This document shows positions 24,236 through 36,500 of a stretch of 64,000 bases of DNA, one piece after another; the stretch's first letter is position 1; every line of letters starts with the position of its first letter. Under the pieces are notes generated by a model, which was not told the DNA's origin, made no database searches, and saw only the letters and a program-made list of their open reading frames with translations. The position numbers and the translations under genes are program-made. Source of the DNA: Sclerurus mexicanus (taxonomy: Eukaryota > Chordata > Aves > Passeriformes > Furnariidae); NCBI GenBank assembly GCA_013396755.1, contig VWZF01002534.1:869875-933874 (forward strand), read 5' to 3'.

Positions 24236-24659
24236 GAATGTACTTGTAGTATTTTCTATGTGGCTTAGCCTAATACCGCTGTATCAGAGGTGTGGGCAGC
24301 TGTTTAAGAAGGAAATGTTTGTACCATAAATTATTATTTTTGAAGATGTGACTGTTAATAACAGTTCCTACGTGTTCCTACTTTCCCATTAGCCACAGCT
24401 GAACCTCAAAACTGGCCGATGACTGACAACTGTTATACAGGGCACTCTCCCCACGTCAACATATTCACAACACCTGTCATCACTTCTTGTCAGTAATCTT
24501 GATCTAGTTATGATTTAATTTATGCCTTGTGTGTCATAAGCCAGCACTTAATTTTTTTCAAAGCAATCAAGTGAACTCTTTTGTTGATCAGGCTCATTTC
24601 TTTGACAGATGCTGAAATTAGACTATTTTGTGAGCAGCTCGTACCATTCTGGCAAATCA
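24236..24659. other. AT-rich non-coding DNA
   Basis: Nothing recognised between the MIR relic and the CpG-retaining block that follows. Confidence 0.55.
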
Positions 24660-25170
24660 GTAACGTACCAGCACCAGCGCTAGCAGCTCCCAGCGCCGGG
24701 ACTCTCGCTATAATGGGAGCAACGATCCAAAATTCCCTACAGTAAGGAAAGGAAGCCTGGCAGCACACGCAATTCACGCTCACATTACGCTAATGACAGA
24801 GAACTTGTGACAACACAAGATTGGATTTTGAACTGTTGCTGAGCGTGCCAAGCTTCGCTTTAATTTAAGCGGATTCCTAACGCGAACTTTGCTCGTGCGC
24901 TTTGGGCAAGATTCTCACCACACATCGTCTTCCTGCAGTGACAGTCACTAATGTGCACCAACGCGTGCCCTGAAACGCAGGTACCGAGCTCGTCTCCTCA
25001 TCGTCAGCATCACAACAGGGAAAGCGTGATTTGCTCCCCAAACGGAAAGGTCATTGCGAAATTAAAAGATGGGATGGAGTGATAAAAAAAGTCATTCTGT
25101 TGGAAGTTAATATCAGCTGCTCTACCGCCTGCAAGGCGTCGCTGCCGCAGGGCGTATCTCAAGGCCTAGA
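24660..25170. promoter_or_regulatory. CpG-retaining block, candidate conserved enhancer
   Basis: CpG is clearly commoner here than in the flanks although the DNA is not very GC-rich. Examples are CTAACGCGAACTTTGCTCGT near 24878-24897, CCAACGCGTGCCCTG near 24958, and the cluster around 25130-25155. Homeodomain-type core motifs are interleaved (ACGCTAATGAC near 24787, GCTTTAATTTAAGC near 24857). CpG retention in AT-rich DNA is typical of unmethylated, constrained regulatory elements. There is no consistent open frame. Conservation itself cannot be seen from one sequence. Confidence 0.4.
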
Positions 25171-26149
25171 GCGCTTCTAAATTTAAAACATCTGACTGAA
25201 AAGGGTCACCTGGGGAGTAAAGGGCATTCACACAACTTGGTTTTACGTGGTGGTATCAAAAAAGGACAACAAGAGCCATATGTTAACAGTATTCTCCCAC
25301 CATTATTGAGTACTGTATACAAAAAACCAGGAGCTTCTAATTGAACAAGAAAACACACTGCTCGAGGTTTCCAAGCAGTGAAAACCCCCTATCAATGAAA
25401 AAAGACTGAGGAAAACACACATATCAGAGAAAGCGGAGCGAAGCCAGAGATTTTAAGAAGCCACCTGAGCTGTCGATTATCACAGGAAAATAACAACACT
25501 CACAGTGCAGAAATCTCCCCTGAATTACCCAGAGCTTTCTGAGAGGGACCAAACAACCTCCAGAAGAGAGCTCTAAAAGCCATCCTACTTCTCAGCAGGT
25601 CTTTTATTTCAGCACTACAAGTGTGAAAACTTGAATTAATTTTATTACTACAAGCACAGATTTAGATGTATGTAATGACTGACCAGTAAACAGATGTATT
25701 CAAAATAAAAGAATGAATTCAGAAGGAAAGGTAAAGACTATTTTCTGTGTTTTAATTTGCTCTAGTAAGACTTAGGGAGGAAAAAACCCAAACAAACATT
25801 TCTTGTGACATCACATTCATCAAAATCTTTTGAAAGGGGAAATATACATAGTTTCGAACACTGAAGATAAGCCTTAACACAGCTAAAAGGGTGCAGAAAT
25901 ATTTGTAATCAGAACTTCTCTGTGCTGAACATAAACCAATAAAGCCGATGATTACACACATAGCACGCACACACACACATATATACTGGGACCACATTTA
26001 TCCCTTTTGCTAAACTACTTCCTTATAGGGTGAAAGGTCAGACTAATCAGACAGAAATTAACTGCAGCTGGAAAAAAAAACAACTGTAGGAAGAAAATGC
26101 TTAAAATAATTGCATTGCTTTTTTTTTAAACCACATTATTGCTCCTCTC
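25171..26149. other. AT-rich non-coding DNA
   Basis: No gene recognised. It contains the short AC-repeat listed separately, and the minus-strand frame over 25752-25997 simply translates such AT-rich sequence. Confidence 0.55.
25963..25985. repeat. Short (AC)n/(AT)n microsatellite
   Basis: An interrupted CA run (GCACGCACACACACACA) passes directly into ATATATA. It is too short to be notable beyond possible length polymorphism. Confidence 0.85.
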
Positions 26150-26640
26150 AAAGCCAGCAGTTGGCAAGTGTGCTAATGCAGCAGAGCGAGCTGCTAATGA
26201 CGGGGACAATTAGAGAGGAAGCATTCCCTCAAATAATCCAAATCCATATCTGCACATACGTGGAGACAGCAAATAATCTGAGGTTGTAATCGTGTATGGG
26301 TAGCCGTGTTTCCTCGTCACACATGTCCAACAGAAAGCAACAGGCTGCTTTTTGTGCCCAAATAAATGAGAGGCTTGAAGTAAAACAATTTGCAGCACCA
26401 CCCACTCGAACAACAATATTGTCATGGTTTTGTTTCACCACTCTCAATGGCCATGCAAGTTTTTGCCTGTTTGGAAATGTAACGTTGAAGCAGCTTCTTG
26501 TTTTAATTTAAGCAAGCAGAAGCTGCCAGCCATTTTTGCTTTCCAGCCAAGAAGAATTTATCTTACACATTTATTAAGTCATCGTCTAGTTAATTACAAT
26601 CATTTTGTAAATAGTGTAGCAGAATGAAGACAGCCATCCA
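26150..26640. promoter_or_regulatory. Homeodomain-motif-rich block, candidate enhancer
   Basis: About 490 bases with frequent TAAT/ATTA cores in good contexts: GTGCTAATGC and GCTGCTAATGAC near 26170-26200, GACAATTAGAG near 26204, AGTTAATTACAATC near 26588. SOX-like ACAAT elements are present (AACAACAATATTGTC near 26410, which contains the small palindrome ACAATATTGT). This mixture is typical of vertebrate developmental enhancers. Two overlapping plus-strand frames cross it with no protein-like content. Assignment rests on motif density only. Confidence 0.35.
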
Positions 26641-29600
26641 GCACGGTTAGCTAAAACTGATAGGAGACACAAATGGGGTGCAGAGCCACTGTCACTCCAA
26701 AGGTATCGGTGGAAACACCTGAATTGACAGCCCACCTACATTTTCCCTGCCAGAGACTCTGCTGTAAATATTAGGTGTGTTCCCTCCTGCCAGGATTCTC
26801 TCATCAAAACTCCTATCTGCCTTCCAAACTGGTATTTTCTCTTAAAGTAGCTGCTCTTGCTGGTGTTTTTCTGCCCACGGCTGTTTGGGTAGAGAAGGGG
26901 AAATAAATTAAAAGATAAATAAAGCACAAGGAACAGAACTTTATTTACGGAGCACAAGTGTAAAAAGAAAGGCTTGATTGACTCCCACTTTTATTGTGCT
27001 TGGGTGAAACTCTCCCTGCCCAAAGCTTTTAATCTTAAAACAGTTCATTTGGTTGGTTTTTTTAAGCAGATTGATAAGGAAAAGCTAAGACATTTTTCTT
27101 TGGACGATGAGATCTGATTTTATTGACTAGAAAATAACCTACTTCTCATTCTTCACATGACACTGTAATCCTATTAAACTGAGCAGTTAAAGAGCTATTC
27201 CTTTCTTGTTCTAACAGAAGGGAATAGGTCAAATTCTGCTCTTAAACGTAACTGTAAAGAAAGTTACTCCAACCCTTCAGCAAAGCAAAAACCCTGACAG
27301 ACCAGATTTTGGCCCTCCATCAATTTTCTGAAGGCTATTTTACATATAAAAAGTTACACTGGATTAACAAAATTATGCGGTTTTAAAATAGATAATTAAA
27401 GCAATACAGCTTTATGTGAAAATACCCTTGAAATAAACTTAACCTAGTTTATAGGAGTTTAGCTGCATTGGTTAATTTACAACGCAGCTGTAAATTGCAG
27501 TGAAAATGGTTGGCAGCAGCACTCTACAACATAGTTACTTATATCAGCACAATGGTTTACACGAGCTTAGTTTAAACAGAGTCTTAAACCACATCAATAT
27601 CCATGCTGAGTCAAGCTCTTGCATCCTCCTCTTCTCATTTTATTAGTTTTTCTAGTCCAATTGTAAAAACATAAAATATAATTCAATAAATAAAGGTATA
27701 TCATAACAGAAGTCAAAGTTAGGACACTTGGACACTGGCTGAAATCCATAATTTTTTTTTCCTTATCTACTCTGACATTCAAATACAAATCTTTGCATCC
27801 CCGTATAACCTGAACGAGAAGCTACAGCTTCAATTTGCTCTGCTTCTTTCAGATAAAGCTCAGTGAATTGAAGAGGTTTGGGTTTGAGCAAGGGTCAGCC
27901 AGGGACATGAGGGTTATTTTCATCCTGAACAGGAATACAAATGCGCTGGAGGTGCCTATAAAGTGGTGTAGAAATGCCTCGTTCCAGTACATGTTATTCC
28001 CTCTGCCCACGACAAAAGTGCCCTCAAAGGAGCTGACGGTACAAACGTGAGTGTCCTCAGCTGGACAGAGCCACTGGAGCCACGGTCCCAAAGCCTCTGT
28101 CCCACACACTCTGGGGTAGAGCAGCTGCACAGCAGCACAGCACTCAAGCAGGTGCTTAACTTTAACTACCAGCTTACAACCTGCAGGTCTGAGAGGTTTA
28201 TGAGCCCCTTACAACAGCTTCTGTTGTAAATCCCAACCTTTCCGAAACAAGAGAAAATGGAAGCATAGAGACAAGTCTTGCTCCAAGATAGGAATCAACA
28301 GCTTTTCGGGGATGGGGAGCAGCTGCTCTGAGATTCTGAAAAGCCAAAGGATCGATTTTGAGCTGTTGCTTGCCATAGTTAGAGCAGCTTTTGGCTGAGG
28401 TGAAGCTCGTCCTTCACCTGCTGCACTCACTGCAGAGCTCAGCTGAGGGGACTCAGTCATGTGTCCTCTATCGTCTTGCCCTGCTCTCCCAAGATGAATA
28501 TATGGATGTAAGATACGAGAGAGATCAGAATTCACAGACATGCCATGTTATTTTAAACCTTCCCCCTCTCTTTTCATTCAAGGAAGAGTACAGATGCCTA
28601 AGCTGCTGTTTACACCAATGCTGCCTATTGTAAATTGTAAATTAGGTTGCAAAGACATTTCAACAACTAGTAAAACTACTCACAGTTCATCTGAAATTAC
28701 ATTTTCAGGATTCAGAACAAGTTACCTCATCATCATAAATGACCCAATTGTCCAAAACACAATAAGGACATGTCTTAGAGAAAGACAAAGACGACATTAT
28801 TTTCCTTGGTCTCTATTAATAGAGATTACCCCAAACAGAAGGATCATTTGAGTGGAGATATATTTGGAGGCAAATAATGAATAGGTCTTCTAGTTATTCA
28901 CAGGACTATACACTGTTGAGATGTAAGAGTTATTTAGGTTCTTTTTTTTTTCAATTGCACACTCTTGAGTGGTTGCAAATGCAATTAGCTGTTTTCCTTC
29001 AGAAAAATAAATTGCTTTGTAGGAAGCATTTTTTCTATTTCTAAATGTGCCAGATCATTAGAGAAATGTCCAGGTGTCTCTTATATGAGCAGGATCCCTT
29101 GTGAAATAAAGAAGAAATTTTATGCTCCAGCACCATCAAGTAATCTGAATATTCAGCTAGGTTTCATCTTCACCTCACCTGGAAACGACCTTCCTGTAGA
29201 GGGAATTTCTTCAGACACACTCAGGTAACATAGAGCCAATATCATGTCTGCAGCCCTGAGACAGAAGACAATTTAAAGCTCCTCACAAACCTGAGCAAGA
29301 AGGTTGTGAGTGTTATTGTTGCTGCTGGGTACACACAGGGGCAGAGCAGGCAAAAGTGCTTTGAAAATAAACATCAGGTCGACCAGAAGGGCCATGGGGA
29401 GACTCTACTTGAGAAGGAAAACTTATTTCATGGCAGTGAGGACATAAACACCTCTAGATTTGCTCCAGTTGTCCAACAAAGATTAACAAATTTTCAATTT
29501 TGTTGCTAACTCAGAAAGCAAGGGATTTAAAATACATGTGCTCTCTGATTGCTCGTACTCAGAAAATGCTGTACTGGCAAGAGATGGAGAAGGAATATCA

Positions 29601-32429
29601 TCACAAAAGAGGAGCCAGGGCTTCCTTTGGTGCCCAGTGGTCATTAACACTTATTAAGTTGGGCAGCTTTTAAGTGTGCTGAGGACGGGCCAGAAGAAGT
29701 GGAAGCAACGCAGTCTCGTGGCTTGGAGCTGCATGTGGCCAAATGGTCTGTTTTTCCAAAAGGCAAATGAACCCACTAGGAGCGCCCTGATGCCATGTGA
29801 TGAACACTTCAAACATCCAGTTTAACTTGTTTATGGCTGGCGTGGATATTCCCAAGCTGCCCAGCTGTGCTGCAGCTCCCAGCCCGCTCCCTCCAGAGCG
29901 ACTCTCGGCAGATCACTGAGGGTCAGCAGCACAGCCCAGAGGTTTTTGGGTCTCGAGAGCAGGTGCACTTTTTCCTGACCTGTAGTGAAATGCCCGTGCA
30001 AGTGTTTCAAAAGCCTGAGATGTCACCAAGGCCACTGTGACCTGACTTTCAAGCCCTTCAGGAGCGTGGCTGTGACAGCCCAGCCCAACCCAGTTCTCCC
30101 AGCACAGACTCTTGTTTCTCTCAAAACAGAGAAGAAGAAAGTTGCCAAAGCTCCTGGGAGAACCAGTCAAGACCCATCTTAGTAGCTCGCAGCTAATGGA
30201 TACTGTAAAGTACCGGTGCCAAACACGCTTCACCTTTACTATCGTCCCTTTTTACACAGCATTTTACTTTTTATAATGATGTTCCCATTATCTCAGCCCT
30301 ATCTTCCCATCCCATAGCTATAGGCCATTAGCCTTGTTTAAAAAAAAAATTAATTAGAATTGAAAAGGTAGAATAATAAAGGAGAAAACAGTTTTCTTTG
30401 GCAGTCCTACTTACCTTATTTATATTGGCATTTCAAGACTCCATTGTAATATAAGATGCACCCTCAACTTGCATAATATATCCTGCCTTCCCCAGCAGTA
30501 GCTCTGTGGTACAGCCTGTCTGCTGTGACCTGTAATCCTGCCACGTGCTGATTCTTCAACCTCCTCTGGGTCAAAGGGACATCCTGGCTATCCATCATCC
30601 CAGAAAAAACCCACCAAAACAAAAACAGACACAAAAAAAAAAAAAAAGCCCCAAATGATTCAGTAGACCACGAGGACAACTTCGTTCACCAAACTGCTCT
30701 CAAATAAATGAGCTGCAGGAAAAGTGCCTGTGAATTTTGGATCAATAGAATTTTTGGGCAGCTCCGAGAGGAGTATGAGTTGGGTTTGTAAAGTCCAGTC
30801 CCCGGTTTCGTTGTTCTGTCCCCTGAAAACTCAGTCTGCTCAGTAGAAGTACTTCCACTTCTTCTCTGTCCTGCAGTACTCTAGACTTCTCTTGGGAAAG
30901 AGAAGGCTCATTTCCAAAGCACTTACTACTCAGTATGGAGAGTAAACCCTACTTTTCTTCTAGCAATTCCACAAGATTTCTCCAATCTCATTCTTAAACT
31001 GATCTTTCCCATTATTAGCAAACACATAAAAAAAACAGTCCTGGAGGTAACAATAGGTAGAAATACTGCGAGAGAGGGAGTTTTAATAAACTGCAAAACT
31101 TGTTGTCAGAAAATGAATTAATTTAAAACCTGACATCAATGACTGACGCGTTCAGTTCAAATTGTGATTAAAAGTATTTGCTCATCAACTACTTGATAAA
31201 CCACAGCACTGAAAATCAGACAAACAAGATAGTTTGCAAATACTTCCACCTGCCTATTAAGGCTCGATTAGCATTCTCACAGATGTAGTAAAAAAAACAA
31301 AATCCAGTTTTAAAAGCAAACAGGTCAAACAAATTACATATGGAATCTGGCACTATTAAAGAAGGACAAGAACATGCCAAGATTAATAACTAACTACCCG
31401 CTTGATTTCTGGCCACTAGATTTTTGTTAGCAATTTAAATTACATCTACAAAACATGAAGGGATTAAAATTATGATCTATGCTGGTATCCCAGTGCCAGT
31501 TATTGGATGTCTCTCAAGGCACTTTTTCCTAGACACGTGAAATTGCATGAATTGCACGCTGTGAACTGCAGATGTGTTTTGCAGCTTGCATCTCAGGAAG
31601 GGAATTGTTATGACGGCAGCCACTGTCCTACACCTGAGACTTCACACAGCTATCGCTACCCTCTGGTAACACTGGGAGCATTTCATACCCTACAATAACC
31701 AAGGAAAGTAGAAAACACTGATTCAGCTTCTCAACATCCAAGAGAAGACACTGAATTCGGGTTTTTTCAAGTAGTGGCACATGCAAGCAGTCCAGTGAGC
31801 TAGTCCATGGGATGGGTAGAACTGCAGCTTTACGGTATTTTATCAGATAACAGTAGTCTCATCTCTCATCTCTCAGATTATGAGCTCTGGTTTGCAATCC
31901 CAGCTGGTTTAATGCTACTTTATTTCAGGATGTAGGGGATCCCTTAGGCTCAGAGAAAGAGGGACATGCCCTTGGCTAGTCTGGTCCTCAAGAGTCCAAG
32001 TTTTTGGTAACTCCTGACTCAGTTCCTCACCGCCCCCATGTGCTACATTAGGATTTTGTGCAATGAAGCAAAGATTCCTGAAGGTAAATGTGTTCATATC
32101 AGAGACCCTGGGATTTTAAGCATCCAGTGTTGACACTTTGGCATAGATCTGTCACCTCTGAACACCCCATGTCCTGGTGCCTTCCTCTAAGGTGTCTCTG
32201 AGAGACACAGGAGCAGCAGAGCTCCCATCTGTGAGCTTTAGCTCCCGGCACAGAGCCCACATCACCCCTGGAAAACACAGGGGAAATGAACGGGAAGGAA
32301 GAGCGCAAAAACCTCCTAGAACAGATCATTTCCCATTTTCGCTATCCCACCTAGAGTCTGGCAAAAGGAAGACTTTCAAGTCACAGATGCAGTTACTTTC
32401 TAAAAGCACAATTAGCTTTTCCTGAAGCA
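26641..32429. other. Non-coding DNA, no gene seen
   Basis: AT-rich DNA with a 15-base A-run at 30633-30647. Frames of up to 110 codons (28209-28541 minus) are unremarkable. A consensus minus-strand donor (AAG|GTAAGT on the reverse strand) is present near 30409-30418, but the best upstream acceptor on that strand would force a poly-T run into the exon, so none is called. Confidence 0.55.
30633..30647. repeat. Poly-A run (15)
   Basis: Fifteen A within an AC-rich, A-rich stretch. No SINE or processed transcript is recognised upstream of it. Confidence 0.9.
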
Positions 32430-33240
32430 GCTCTGGGCTGCTGGGCGCTGCGGAGTCAGAGCATCCTCCAGGGCAAGGGAGAAGCCCCACGGTGGCAACA
32501 CTTTCCGAGTAGAAAGTGTGCTTAAAAGTAGGGCTTCAGAAGTAAATAAAACTCTTTTGACAACAATGAAAGTAATAATGAACTTTCTTTTCGTGTCAGT
32601 TTTGCTCTGTTAGTTACTCGATAATGCGATGCTCTATAAATGGCTTGAAAGAAGATTCCTCGTCAGTCTGCGGTGCCTGGGGGTAATGCGAGCTGCTCAG
32701 CCCTCACAAGTAATTAAAGATAATCAGGGAAAAATGTGAGGGTCTGTTGTACTCCGCATTCCAAACCCCACCTACAACAGGAACAGCGCTCCAAATGATT
32801 ATTTAAATTTAACCTTTTTCCAGAGGATCGCTGGGGGACGGGACTTGCAATTGTTTGTTTGCTGGTGCTGCTGTGCTCCCAGAAAACAAGGAACAACCAA
32901 AAACCTCTTTCGGGAGGATCGATACTGACCAAAACACGCTGGAAACTCTGAACTAGCCTTTGTGTTTTCCTGCCTCTGACAGATTTCTATCAGCAATGTT
33001 TACCTTCAGGTCTATTAAATGACAGAGCCAACCTGCTTCATCTCCTGCACTGGGATTAATTTACCACGGAATATTAATAGGAACAAATAACAGCTCTAAC
33101 AAGTAAAAGAATAATAATTCTAATAACACTATATATACCAGGGAAGGTTTCCCAGGTACTGAACGGAGAACAACTCCCTCTGAAACTTTATTTATCATGA
33201 GGAGCAGTCAGAGTTACAGGCTGGTAAATAGCTTTGAAAA
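32430..33240. promoter_or_regulatory. Candidate regulatory block, weak
   Basis: A region with scattered retained CpG (GTTACTCGATAATGCGATGC near 32612, GGTAATGCGAGCTGC near 32682) and several TAATTA-type or AATAAT cores (GTAATTAAAGATAATCAG near 32710, GGGATTAATTTACC near 33051). No CpG island, no consistent frame and no repeat. It resembles the other putative enhancers in the window but is less distinct. Confidence 0.25.
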
Positions 33241-35189
33241 AATCAAGCCACTTATTCAGGTGCAGACTCAGCAAGGGAACTGCTGAGTGTTGAGCAACTT
33301 GGGAAATCTAGCTGAGACTGTCTTTCATTTCTAGCGCTCTTTGAACTCACTGGCACGAGTCCTGCTCGCTGCACTCAGGGAAACTCGAGCTGCCAGCGCT
33401 GGCCACACGAAGGGACTGCCTCAGATGGAGGTGTGTGATGCCTTGCACTGTGCTGGCTGGAAGGGTGACAGCAACAAACGTGAGTGACCAGAGCAGGGGC
33501 TGAATTGGGATGGGTTCAGAGTGATGACTGCCTATTTTATGGATGCACCGGACCACGGAGCCACAGAAAGCAAAGCCAGACCAGACCATGGAGCCACAGA
33601 AAGCAAAGCCAGACCGAGACAGCCCGAGTGACACAGGCAGAGCCAGACACCCCTCCAAACCAGCAAAGGAAGAGGCCCGTGCTCACCAGTGCCTTACACT
33701 GGGCATCCTCTCTTCCCCTGGCACTTACTGGGAGTCAGAAAATCCTATTTGACCTGCTCAGGGGTCTGTTTCCCAAGGACAAAACCCCCACTGACTCTGA
33801 GGGGCAGGAGAGGCCAAAGGAAGACAAAAGTGCGATGTGAAAAGGAAGTGAAATCTGAGGGATTTGGTGATTCCTGAGTGCTGAGGACGTGCAAGTGGAG
33901 AGCGTGAAATGCTGAGTCTCCTGCCACCTCCCTGACCAGAAAGCTCAGCACTGCTGGCTCCAGTTTGCACCTGGAAAATGTGCTTGTGAAACCAAACAAT
34001 GTCAGGCGCTTGGCACTGCTAAGAAAAGCACACAGTTACTGTCTTTCAGGGCAGTGACCAAGCCCTGGGCAGGTTTGGATGGTTCCTGCCAGGTTTATCA
34101 GATTTAGCCCAAGAAGCAAAAGAAAGGAACCAAACAATTATGGCAAATAATCCATAACGCATTGAAAGACACTCATCAGGGCTTTTCCAGACTTCTTCAA
34201 TTTGTGGATCTCAAACAACTTTCTAAACTGTAAGAAAGACCTGGCACAATAGACGCAGGTATAGAGAATTTACAGTTCCTGACAATAGCTTTTGCTTTTA
34301 GTAGGTGCTTTTTTTGTGGATTCCTTTGAAGTAGCCAAGAAAACCACATCACTACATCCATGATTCCACAGGCAACAGAAGATCATCAACTTCCAATCTA
34401 TTTTGTCTAGTAATTGTACATGTTTGTTTCTCCCACACTCCGCTGATGTGAAGTTTAACACTCAAATATTACCAGTTAAATACAAAACAAAACAAAACTG
34501 TTGATGCATTATTTCACAATAAGTAATATAAAACCATGAATAATGGGTTCCAAATGATGTAAACATGTGTTTAGAGTACTGCTTAGAGCACTGATGCTGA
34601 CCTAGATTTGACCTTCCCAAGTATCCACAATCTATTCCTTCTTTAAAAATAAAAAATGTTGCCTAAAGGAAAGATTGTCTTGTCTTCACAAATGATGAGT
34701 GAGGATTCCATGTGACCACAAACAACGAAAATACTGTACAGGTCGTAATTAAAATGACCTTATAAAATATCCCATGGAAAAATATTTTCCAAGAGACTGG
34801 ATTCCATTGAATTTTGTGTAGACCACACACTTTAATCCTGGTCCTACTGAAGTCATTGAGAGTTTTTTCCATTGACTTCTATGTGTCCATGGTTTGGCCT
34901 TCATTAGCCATGCATGGAGCATATCATAAAAACAAACATCAAAAATAAAAGCTGGTCTGAAGTTCCCTAAAAAGCATGCCCACAGGGAGTGCTGGGGAAA
35001 AATGCACAATACGTTTCTGCAGCGAGTGAGTTTGTAAAGAGTATTATCCTCCTCCAAAAAAAAAAGGTCTGAGAAATTTAATTTAAGCCATATGGATACA
35101 CCAAGCATATAATGAATAAGGAAATGATGCTGATTGTTAATATAGACCTCTGAAATCAGCCACAACGAAATCTCGTTATGTCAGGATCG
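33241..35189. other. Non-coding DNA with a two-copy tandem repeat
   Basis: No gene recognised. A 118-codon plus-strand frame (33484-33840) and a 138-codon minus-strand frame (34749-35165) lack recognisable domains. The first contains the tandem repeat listed separately, which translates as a near-duplicate EPQKAKPD peptide. Confidence 0.5.
33551..33615. repeat. 33-bp tandem duplication, two copies
   Basis: Copy one starts at 33551 and copy two at 33584. They share CACAGAAAGCAAAGCCAGAC and differ at one base in the front part (GACCACGGAG against GACCATGGAG). The near-identity indicates a recent duplication or slippage event. The unit is 11 codons long, but there is no other evidence of coding. 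Confidence 0.9.
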
Positions 35190-36120
35190 CGGCAGCCTGG
35201 ATTCGGACGAGGAACACAGCGTTACACAAGCGATATAATGTCATTAACAGCACATTCCTCCCAAATTTTACGCGCAGACAATGTCACATCTTTTCAGCCT
35301 GAAAAAGTAGTACGTCTACACGAGATGCAATTATTTTAATCCAGGCTTTTAATGATCTATGGAGAGCCAACAATGGGCTGTTTGTTATCACTGAATCAGG
35401 GTTCGACGGGGACCTCCGGAGCCACCACCGCAGCGCCGTACACAGGGTGGGTGCGCGGGGACGCGCAGAACTAATGGAAAATTAGGCAGATCCTTAAAAT
35501 CCGCGCTCTTTGGTTTCCTATGAGCGTAATATCTCTGCCGGCATTGTCCGTGGGGAGCGCGGCTGGAGCACGCACGCCGCAATTAAACATCCCGGCCCCC
35601 GAAGTCCCGCAAATAGAAGTTGCATCTGTCTAACTCGGCGTCAGCACAGAGAGCGACTCAAGTCCTGCCAAATCGAGTGTGACCTTCAATCTGCCGCTCT
35701 CATGGTGAAAGGCAGGGAAGTAAATTACTTGGCCTTCTCTTTCTATAGAGGGTGAATACGAGCGGGTCGGCGGGACCTGCCGCCGTCCATCCCCAGCGGC
35801 ACCCCACAGTTTACACAACCCGCGCTGAATGCCATAAAAGAGGGGCTCCTTTCACCGGGGGCCCGCATGCAAAAGAGACGCCCATTAGATCATAGTAATT
35901 ATTCCGTTTCCATCACACGGTGCCACAGTGGGACGTGTAGGACTCATCAAACACTTCTCTTCACCGGGGCCCGGCTGCTAATGAGGCCCACTGGCGGCAT
36001 TGTGCCTCCCATTTACTCATGGCCGTGCCTGCCTGCCAACAACAGCTCAGCCCTCCAGACAGGCTGCCCCTTTCAGAGCCATTTATTCCGTGCCCAACCT
36101 CTGACCTCAAGGGTTATGAC
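35190..36120. promoter_or_regulatory. CpG-rich block with TATA-like element, candidate regulatory hub
   Basis: About 28 CpG dinucleotides by hand count between 35401 and 35700, with more to about 36080, in DNA that also holds AT-rich homeodomain-type motifs (GAACTAATGGAAAATTAGGC near 35468, CATAGTAATTATTCCG near 35891). A CATAAAAG element at 35833-35840 is a plausible TATA box, with GC-rich DNA 20-30 bases downstream. The motif TTCACCGGGG followed by CCCG occurs twice, at 35851 and 35960. A 112-codon frame begins at 35867, just after that TATA-like element, but has no recognisable domain. A promoter of an RNA or short transcript, or a CpG-rich enhancer, would fit. Confidence 0.45.
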
Positions 36121-36500
36121 ATCAGCAGCCCTGATTTGTGATCATTTTTATTGGCGGACATTCAACTCTTGTTTCCTGTGTTTAACTCTGCCTCCCTTTT
36201 TTTAGCTAAACTTATTGGTTCTAATAGGCATCTGCCAAAAGACTATAAAGTAAGCCAGAGCTTGCACAAAGAGGCTTCTGATCTTGCTATAAAAAGCCCC
36301 ACAGCTACTATTTATGCCAATAATAACGAGTAATTCATTATCTAGGTGCACAAAATCTGTTAACCACTAAAATGTTGAACAATTTGGAGCAGATGTCCAA
36401 CAATTTTATGAGTTTTAATTAAAATGTTCTATGTATTTTCATCAATACACCTGGGCTTTTAAATTTACAAAGATGCTACGTCGAGGCACGACAGTACTTT
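36121..36500. promoter_or_regulatory. AT-rich flank of the CpG block, possibly conserved
   Basis: This segment continues the motif-rich character of the previous block without its CpG: TTTTATTGGCGGACATTCAA near 36147 (a CCAAT-box-like inverted ATTGG), GAGTAATTCATTATC near 36328 and GTTTTAATTAAAATG near 36412, a palindromic TTTTAATTAAAA. It is inferred regulatory from context alone. Confidence 0.25.

Noticed and set aside
35867..36205. 112-codon frame starting just after the TATA-like element
   Set aside because: The placement is suggestive but there is no recognisable protein feature. The block reads better as regulatory DNA.
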